Shown here: one piece after another, positions 57,701 to 64,000 of the stretch
Layout of the letters: the number at the start of each line of letters is the position of its first letter
Numbering within the stretch: the first letter of the stretch is position 1
NCBI GenBank assembly: GCA_003971905.1
Contig: RSEE01000133.1
Span: 62,001-126,000 of the forward strand
DNA length: 64,000 nucleotides
Direction of reading: 5' to 3'
Source of the DNA: Moniliella sp. 'wahieum'
Taxonomy: Eukaryota; Basidiomycota; Moniliellomycetes; Moniliellales; Moniliellaceae
Made by a program: the position numbers and the translations under genes
Notes under the pieces: model-generated
The model's input: the letters and a program-made list of their open reading frames with translations, nothing else
Told to the model about the DNA's origin: nothing
Databases searched by the model: none

Positions 57701-58096
57701 TCATCCGCTCGCCACACATCCACGTCGTGGGCAAGCCATGCTGCTTCATCATCCCATCACTCGTCACCAGCAATCGTTAGCCAATCCTCCGCCCTGTCTG
57801 CTCCACACTTGGGCTCACCGGTCACCGGCCACCCCTGCCGTCTCGCTCCCTCCACACAGCGGTTTGTCCGTCGTCCGTATATAGTTCCCATCCCACCTCA
57901 CCTTCTCTAGTTGTCCTTCCTCCATCGCCGCCATCAGCATCACCCCCCCCTCTCTACACACACCTCTTTTGCGTCCGCCCGTCTCCCATCACTCTCCTTT
58001 TTTCCCGCGCTGCGCTCGCGCTAGCATTCCAATCGTTTTTGCTCCCCCACACAACCCCTCGCACGCGTTCCCGCTTCCTCTCTTCGGTTCTCGACC
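57701..58096 (+). promoter_or_regulatory. Promoter of the surface glycoprotein gene
   Basis: A TATATAG lies at 57878-57884, about 215 bp before the ATG, followed by a long CT-rich leader (57900-58090), common in highly expressed fungal genes. A GGTCACCGGTCACCGG-type word is at about 57818-57832. The retroelement ends only 180 bp upstream of the TATA box. Confidence 0.6.
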
Positions 58097-59443
58097 ATGC
58101 AGATCCTCGCTTTGGCCCTCGGCCTGACTGCTCTTGTCGGCGCAACAAACGCCACGCCGTCGCACCAGCACCAACGCATGGTCCATGCTCGTGCCGCTGC
58201 CTCCGCCAGTCAGTCTGCCACCAAGCCCAAGTTCACCTACAAACCCCCCACCAACACCTACCCCGGCGTCGTTGCCTCGGGCAAGATGGGTCCGACCAAC
58301 CCCGACAAGCCGACGCAACACGCCTGTCAACCAGACATCCCAAGCGCGTTTGCCTCGCTCAATTCCATTGACGATTGGTGCACGTTTGGGCCGGAACCTC
58401 TCAACAATACCGATACGCTTGGTGACCTCGAAGCCACCACGGTCGCCTATTGCACCAAACCGCGCAACAATGCGCGCGTGATTGTACGTTCTCGTCTGCC
58501 CTTTCTCTGTGGATTGCGCCGAGAGTTTATATGGCAGTGTTGGCTGACCCATCTACCCGTCTTTCTTGTCTTGTTGTTAGCCCGACGGATCGATCAAGAC
58601 AGCGTCGTTCATCCGCACCCCGCTGTACATCGAGCTGCATGCCACGGGCGACTTTACCGCGCTCAATTTCGCCCCGGGCGACTCGGGTGGCGAGCTGGAC
58701 CCGCACGGCGCAACCGAAAGGGCAACCCGGTCGGGGGCAACGTAACGTCGAACGTTGTGGATGGCAAGACAGATGTGTCGTACCAAGAGTGGATGAACTA
58801 CGTGTCAGCGAGCGAACTTTGTTTCCGTGTGCATTGCCGGCTCGGACGACGCGACACCGTCAGAGATTTGCCAGCACACACTGGACGAAGTGGGTTGTTC
58901 CTGGATCATGCCCAAGCGCCATCCAAGACGGCATTTGAAACGTGCGACGCTGACGCTGCTTACCCGCCGGGCTGTACCCTCAACCCAACGGCTCCACCTC
59001 CACGTTCACAAGTACTTTACAGGTCAGTACACCGTCAATGGCCAAACCAAGGGCTACACCAATGGCGCCTCGACAGAAACCACCCGACCGCCGCGTACTC
59101 CGTCCCTTCCTCTAGCAACTGCAAGCCCCAGCCATCGCCCAGCAACGGAATCGCCTCTCTCAAAAAGGGCGGCGGATCGTCCTCGGCACCGTCGTCCTCG
59201 GCAGCGCCTTCCTCAGCACCGCCCTCCTCCGCCGCACCCACCTCGATGACTGTTGTGAATGGTGGCTCCGGATCGGGATCGGGATCGGGTCAGGCACCCC
59301 AGAAACAAGCCGGGTCCCAACCTGGGGCTGTTGCCCCTGCGCAACAGGCCGTGGCGAAGGCTAGTTCGGCCACGCTCCCTTTCTCCCTCCCGCTTGGGTG
59401 GCTGCTTGGTACTGGTTTCGTTGCCGGAGCGATGCTGGCGTAA
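58097..59443 (+). CDS. Secreted GPI-anchored glycoprotein, 'macrofage activating glycoprotein' family
   Basis: A cell-surface protein of a family found mainly in basidiomycetes. The signal peptide is MQILALALGLTALVGATNA. The conserved ectodomain starts ACQPDIPSAFASLNSIDDWC, then LEATTVAYCTKPRNNARVI; a 97-bp intron (58484-58580, donor GTACGT, acceptor TTAG) joins to PDGSIKTASFIRTPLYIEL. It goes on with FAPGDSGGELDPHG and VSYQEWMNYVSASELCFRV, with conserved cysteines. A Ser/Ala/Pro stalk (SSSAPSSSAAPSSAPPSSAA) and a Gly/Ser repeat precede the hydrophobic tail LPLGWLLGTGFVAGAMLA, a good GPI signal. About 416 residues. Roughly three single-base frame changes occur between 58720 and 59090. The function is unknown beyond surface location; in Cryptococcus relatives are immunogenic mannoproteins. 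Confidence 0.85.
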   Translation: MQILALALGLTALVGATNATPSHQHQRMVHARAAASASQSATKPKFTYKPPTNTYPGVVASGKMGPTNPDKPTQHACQPDIPSAFASLNSIDDWCTFGPEPLNNTDTLGDLEATTVAYCTKPRNNARVIVRSRLPFLCGLRREFIWQCWLTHLPVFLVLLLARRIDQDSVVHPHPAVHRAACHGRLYRAQFRPGRLGWRAGPARRNRKGNPVGGNVTSNVVDGKTDVSYQEWMNYVSASELCFRVHCRLGRRDTVRDLPAHTGRSGLFLDHAQAPSKTAFETCDADAAYPPGCTLNPTAPPPRSQVLYRSVHRQWPNQGLHQWRLDRNHPTAAYSVPSSSNCKPQPSPSNGIASLKKGGGSSSAPSSSAAPSSAPPSSAAPTSMTVVNGGSGSGSGSGQAPQKQAGSQPGAVAPAQQAVAKASSATLPFSLPLGWLLGTGFVAGAMLA

Positions 59444-60090
59444 ACCTAGTCAGCGCATGTGGACTGTCAGTATAACCGCGTCAACCTCCCCCCCCCCCCC
59501 ACCGTGCCAGGGAAACTGTGCATCTGTTCCATTTCTTGCTTGTGCTCACGATTGGTTTCAGAAGCCTTGTTGCTTGCCTGCTTACGCCCCCTTCCCGCCT
59601 CCCCTCCCTGCCTGCCCTCCCCGGGCGTTCCCGCTTGTGTTTGTACGACGCTATACCTTTTCTCCGTCTGAACTTGAACGCTATACCTTTATCGGAACGC
59701 CCCATTTGCTGTGGGTGTTTTTTTTTTCCTTCTTTTTTCGTCCATCGCCCCTCTTGTTGTTCGAGTCTCGGTGGCGACTAGCGATGCCCATGGAGGCATG
59801 CTCGATAGGGTGTAGGACCAGGAGAATCGCCGCCGTTTCGTATAGCAATAGGGCAGCGCGCTTCACAGTTGGCTTTGCGCAGCCGAATCCAGCCGCTCTC
59901 GCTGCTTGTGCGGCGGGCAGTAGGGTTGGGCAACCCTAGCGCGCCGCTGCCGTCGGGCGCGGGGGCACTCCTCGACGTGTGTGCGCTGGGACGAGTGACC
60001 GGTGACCATCCCTCGATAGCACGCTGGACGCGTCGCGCCCTGCTCCCACCTTCTCTGCTCCTCCTCCTCTGGGCTGCTCTGCGCGCGGCC
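59444..60090. other. Spacer between the glycoprotein and the RSC7-like gene
   Basis: Pyrimidine-rich 3' flank with a C-run at about 59488 and a T-run at 59719. GACCGGTGACC is at 59998. It contains the promoter of the next gene; no gene is supported. Confidence 0.45.
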
Positions 60091-61993
60091 ATGCCGACCC
60101 CGCCGCTCCACCCGCGCACGCACCACCGCCGCCTCGCCTGCGCACAGCACACGTCTCGGCTCCTCCCCGCCGCCGCTCCGCACCTCGTCGCGCAAGTCAG
60201 CACGGCGAGCAGTGCGCGCACCCACCTCGCCCCCCTCGCAGCGCACCTCGGCCTCGCCGCCCCCGCCCCGGCTGCCTCCGACACCGAGTCGGTCGAAAGC
60301 GCCGAATACGCTTCCCCCCCCCCCGCCAGTCGCAAGCGCCGTGCGCTGCCCCGTCCACAGCACGCGGCAAGCGCCGTGCACCGACCTGGCCACCCCCGTT
60401 GCGGCCGGTACGCACACGGCAGAGCCACCGGAGACGGCGGACGATACCGAGGCCATCGAAGGTGCCGAGGACGCTGATGCAGATGCAGATGCAGATGGTG
60501 CAGAGGGGCCCGAGGCCGAGGTGTGAACATGCGGAAGAGGAGACCAAGTCGCGCTCGCGCTGGATCCGGCGGGCGAAACCAAAGTGACTCGTATGGCGTG
60601 TTGCGTGGCGGGCGGCAACTGCGTTGTGCGGCACTGACGTTCCTGAGCGTGGTGCGCACGAGTTTGTCTTGACGCGCGATGCGGCGCGCACGCTCGAGTA
60701 CCGCGACTCGATTACTTTGCCAAACTTAACAAGCCCCTTCGCCTGGTCCAGCTCCACCCGAGAGAGGGAACGGTTGGTCCAGCTCGAATTGATCAAACCT
60801 CATCTCAGGAATCGACCGATCACCGTGGTGTATGCCCGGGATCTCTTCCAACGGTTTGGTGCGCGCATCGTGGTGGGTACGTCTGGCTGGGGTTCCTTTT
60901 CTTTCTTCTTTTGCCCCCCACGCATGCGCTGGCGCTTGCTGGGGACAATCCGGACTCACACTGACCCCCCCCCCCCCATCTGCATCCAGAGGGGAACAGG
61001 TCGTGGACGATTACTACGAACAGCAAGCGATCGAGGATGGGGCAGTACGCGGCCAGCTGGCTGTGCCTATGACCGCGAACGGATGCGGGACGAGTACCGG
61101 AGGCGTGTGCGGGTGGCCAAGGCACAAGCGCGTCTACGTCTGGCCGAGGAGACCGAGGAAGCACCTACACCTACCATGGACGAGTCGGGATCGGAGCAAG
61201 GTGAGACTGGCACGGGCAAAGCACATGCCGATCCCTTACGCGAAATATACGAGAAACGCGAACGGGACCGAGAACGTGAAAAGCAACGGCGCCGACTCGG
61301 TTCCAGTTCTTACACCCCCTCACTCCTTCGGGGGAAGCTGTCACGACCACCTTTGGCGATGCTGGTGCCGACCCTTGGACCCGCCTCGGCCCGGGCTCAG
61401 GCAAAAATATGGGCCGCAAAGCGGTGCTTCATCGCGACGGCCTGGATGAGCGCAATTGGGTCTTGCGCCTCGCTTTGGCCGCCTCGGCTTCGGCTCGGTC
61501 CCATGCTCTGGCACGCGAACGCCATCGTGTTCGTCTCCCCGTGCCGCTGCTGCAAGAAGGGAGGGGGGGACGGACGTACCCCTGCTGCTCGTGTCGGCCG
61601 AGCAGAAGGATAAGGAGACTGCCAACGAAAAAGAGAATGAAAAGGAGCAGGAGCAGGGCAGGAGCAGGAGCAGGACAAGAAGGATGAGGAACAAGGGGAA
61701 GAGGACCACTCGTTGTCTTCTTCTGTGTCGGATGGATCCGATGCCGAGGACGTTCCAACGGGAGTGTACGAGCCCGGGACGAATCGGGTGCACGTACCGG
61801 CCTATACGCAGTCTACGTGGGCGCAGTGGAGCCGCGTGTCGCCCACTCCGCGCGTACCGGACTGGAACCAGAGGGGACCAAACGTCTGCCTTCCTTGGCC
61901 GACTTGCCCCCGCTTGCCTCGCGCTCATGGGGGGTGATGAGCGTATCGACCAGCGCGCTCGTCCCCGCCAACTTGGAACAAGACAGAATGTAA
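60091..61993 (+). CDS. RSC7: RSC7/Swp82-like chromatin remodelling subunit
   Basis: Rsc7 (Npl6) and Swp82 are subunits of the RSC and SWI/SNF nucleosome remodellers. The conserved domain (PF08624 type) is at about 60620-61050: HEFVLTRDAARTLEYRDSIT, ERLVQLELIKPHLRNRPITV, YARDLFQRFGARIVV, then, after a 115-bp intron (60877-60991, donor GTACGT), VDDYYEQQAIEDGAVRGQL. It is preceded by an acidic tract (DDTEAIEGAEDADADADADG) and followed by a charged coiled-coil-like region (RDEYRRRVRVAKAQARLRLA) and a C-terminal piece VYEPGTNRVHVPAYTQSTWA, which this family has near its end. About 595 residues. Frame changes are frequent (near 60400, 60530, 61060, 61340, 61690, 61880). The start is the first ATG of the N-terminal frame and uncertain. 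RSC7 versus SWP82 cannot be decided. Confidence 0.8.
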
Positions 61994-62371
61994 CTCAATG
62001 GTACCTGTGAACTGGTAACTGTTCTTACTGTGAACTGTGAACTGCGAGCTGGAACGTGTAACGTGTAACGTATAACGTGTTTATTTTCGCTGTCCATCTC
62101 CTCTCTCGCCCCGACCTGGCTTTGCAGAGCCCACCGGCCAGGGGCAGAACCTTCCAGGAGCCGAATCCGCAGTGGACAGACGCAGCGGACCGAAGCAAAC
62201 GATAAATGCAGTAGGCAGAAGTGACAGATAGATGGATGGATGGATTGCATATGCAAGGCAAAATGTGAACAGGGTGTCAGACGTATGAGAGGGTGCGAAC
62301 TGTGCAAAAAAGGGCAAGGGGCAAGGGGCAAGGGGGCAAGGGGGCAAGGGGGCAAGGGGGCAAGGGGGGCG
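61994..62371. other. Convergent spacer with G-rich tandem
   Basis: Holds 'gtaacgtgtaacgtataacgtg' words at 62055-62078 and the GGGGCAA tandem at 62311-62370. No gene. Confidence 0.55.
62311..62370 (+). repeat. GGGGCAA/GGGGGCAA tandem, about 8 copies
   Basis: Near-perfect 7-8 bp units, G-runs of 3 to 6 separated by CAA. It lies directly at the 3' end of the phosphatase gene. The spacing fits G-quadruplex formation on the plus strand. Confidence 0.9.
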
Positions 62372-63206
62372 CTAGTCCCGGTAGGGATGGGGGCGCGGGG
62401 AGTGCCGAAGGGAAAGCGACGAAGGAGGAGGAAGCGCGCGTGCTCGTTTCAGCGGCGTTGGCGGTGGTGGTGGCGGGTCGTGGGCGGGGAAGGAGCGTTT
62501 GGTGGCGGTTGTGGGCACGTCAGGGACCGTCGGTGCCAGTGGTTGGGACGGTTGGGATGGGTGGGATGGGTGCGGGGGCAGCGAGGGGGGCAGATTGAGC
62601 AGCTGCTCCCACTCGGCCAGCTGGGCCATAAGAGACCAGTTGGGCGACACGGCCGGCGAGAGCGCCTTGACACGGGCGTACACGTCGTGCATGCGCGCCC
62701 GGCTGGCGTGCATGATGTACGCCATGACGGCCGTTGCTGAGCGCGAGACGCCGCACTGGCAGTGCACCAGCACCCGCCCGCGCGCAGCCATGTGTGCGTC
62801 AATCAGTGCGCACAGCCGTGGAAAGCCCATGTCAACCGCGGTTGCCAGGTCGGCCTGGGTGTGGGTCCAGGCGAGATGCACGGCCTCGCGGCCGGCCGGC
62901 ACGGCGGCACGGCGCATTCGGCAGCGACGGTGAGGACGAGGGTGATGCCGTAGCGCTCGCAGATGCGCGCGTCGTGCGCCCTGCGCTCGTCGGCGAGGAA
63001 GAGGCGGGGGTAGACCTCGACGGGGCCGGTGTGGTAGGCGCGGGCGCGGGCCAGCGCTGCGTCCTCGCCGTCGGGCACGCGGGACGCGAGGGCGCTGGCT
63101 GCTGAGGCCGGCGCGAGCGTGAAGTCGCGGCGGGGCGGGGGCGGCGGCGGCGGAGGAGAGGGAGAGCGCCGGCGCGGCGGCGCGGCGGGAGCGTCGGCGC
63201 GAGCAT
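62372..63206 (-). CDS. Dual-specificity protein phosphatase
   Basis: Dephosphorylates Ser/Thr and Tyr; in fungi the family includes MAPK phosphatases. The chosen start (63206) gives MLAPTLPPRRRAGALPLL, then VYPRLFLADERRAHDARICE, YGITLVLTVAAEC, and the active-site loop VLVHCQCGVSRSATAVMAYI (H-C-x5-R-S), with a general-acid Asp in the preceding LATAVDMGFPRL region. It is followed by VYARVKALSPAVSPNWSLMA and QLAEWEQLL, as in the family. The C-terminus is a Pro/Ser/Thr-rich tail of about 80 residues with a basic patch LKRARALPPP. About 278 residues. Two frame changes, near 63110 and 62905, lie before the catalytic loop. Specific substrate unknown. Confidence 0.88.
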
Positions 63207-64000
63207 GGCGGTGGTGGTGGTGGTGGTGGGGGGGAACCTATAGGCTACATCAGCAGTTATATTCCCTCGGTTGCCCATTTATTTCTCCTCTCGGCTGGTC
63301 CGGAGGAGCAGGCGCAGAGACTGGCGTCGTGCGAACGCCCGCCGCTCTGCTCCACCTCGGCGCCACCTGCCCGGCTGGAAAGCCAACGCACTCCACCACG
63401 CACACATCGCCGCCCCGCCAGCTCCGCGCGGCGATCGCCCGCCCGCCCGGCCCGCCGCTGCTTGCCGGACACGGCGACATGGCCTCCGCGCACGTCCTGC
63501 CTCCTCCACGCCATCCCCTTCCCTTGGCGGAGGCGGTGGGCCCGACAGACTACGACAATACTATACCTCCAGCGCAGGCAGCATGCATTCCGCTCCGAGT
63601 CCGCGCGGTCGCCCCTCGTGCACGCACCACCTGCAACACCGCCACCCGCAACGGCCCACTGTCCACTCCATGCCGCCTGCCTCTCGCAGCATGTGCCGCC
63701 CGGGTCGCCTGCCCTCCTCGCCACGCACATCGCTTGGCCGGCGTATGCATTGGCCTGCCTGAGCAGATGGTGCCCCTGGCGGCTGATGGTTGCTCTCATC
63801 GACAATGCCCCGGAGGGTACTACTAGTAAGAACCCTCTCGGTGTGGTCTGTTGTAGGCCCGTGTAGAGAGTAGATGGTGCCTTGACTTCACGATCTATAC
63901 TTTTGTGGTATATACAACACAATCGAAGACTGCTGACCAAAGCACACTGGTTAGAGAGCATCCAGCAGCCAGTGGGGAGCAACTGACCAACAATAGTACT
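63207..64000. other. Right-end flank
   Basis: Promoter side of the phosphatase. A (GGT)n run at 63209-63230 is just upstream of the start. The remaining 700 bp are GC-rich at first, then AT-richer from 63820; no gene is supported. ATATACAACACAATCG near 63910 could belong to a gene beyond the window. Confidence 0.4.

Overview
The window is nuclear DNA from a GC-rich fungus, most probably a basidiomycete yeast or smut-like species. Evidence: genes are compact with one short intron each (about 53 to 245 bp), there is a tRNA with an intron after the anticodon, and the proteins are fungal (YIP1, SKT5/Chs4, FDC1 and PAD1, IGO1, fungal NAD-glutamate dehydrogenase, an RSC7-type chromatin subunit, a uric acid/xanthine-type permease). 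A surface protein resembling the 'macrofage activating glycoprotein' family, known mainly from basidiomycetes, points the same way. I could not place it to genus. Most conserved genes carry one or more single-base frame changes inside otherwise perfect family matches. I read this mainly as indel error in an unpolished long-read assembly, not as mass gene death, and I annotate those genes as real.

Layout. 0-7 kb: a gene running off the left edge, YIP1 (minus), an intron-containing tRNA-Glu, SKT5 (plus) and a BRCT-domain gene (minus), then a doubtful proline-rich gene. 8-9.1 kb: a secreted Ser/Leu/Pro-rich repeat protein. 11.5-16.6 kb: FDC1 and PAD1 head to head, followed by a GXWXG/DUF4334 gene. 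16.7-25.6 kb: a gene-poor, more AT-rich stretch holding one C2H2 zinc-finger gene and one unrecognised spliced gene. 25.6-27.7 kb: IGO1 and a HAD phosphatase. 29.6-40.3 kb: an unrecognised PPxY protein, GDH2, URA5, mitochondrial EF-Ts and a low-molecular-weight phosphatase. 41.4-43.6 kb: a peroxiredoxin-like protein with long disordered arms. 43.6-48.8 kb: gene-poor, rich in simple repeats. 48.8-50.9 kb: a nucleobase (NCS2) permease. 52.65-57.7 kb: a young Ty1/copia element with both LTRs and a clear 5-bp target duplication. 58-63.2 kb: the surface glycoprotein, an RSC7/Swp82-like gene and a dual-specificity phosphatase.

How the genes work together. The clearest functional unit is PAD1 plus FDC1: PAD1 makes prenylated FMN and FDC1 uses it to decarboxylate phenylacrylic acids. 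The GXWXG/DUF4334 gene beside them is a possible third member. Most other genes are housekeeping or cell-surface functions without an evident shared pathway. Intergenic DNA carries many copies of a few short words (GTGACTAG, ACCGGTGACC, ATGCATGATGCAT, CAAGCTTC, GCCTCAGGC) that no gene explains.
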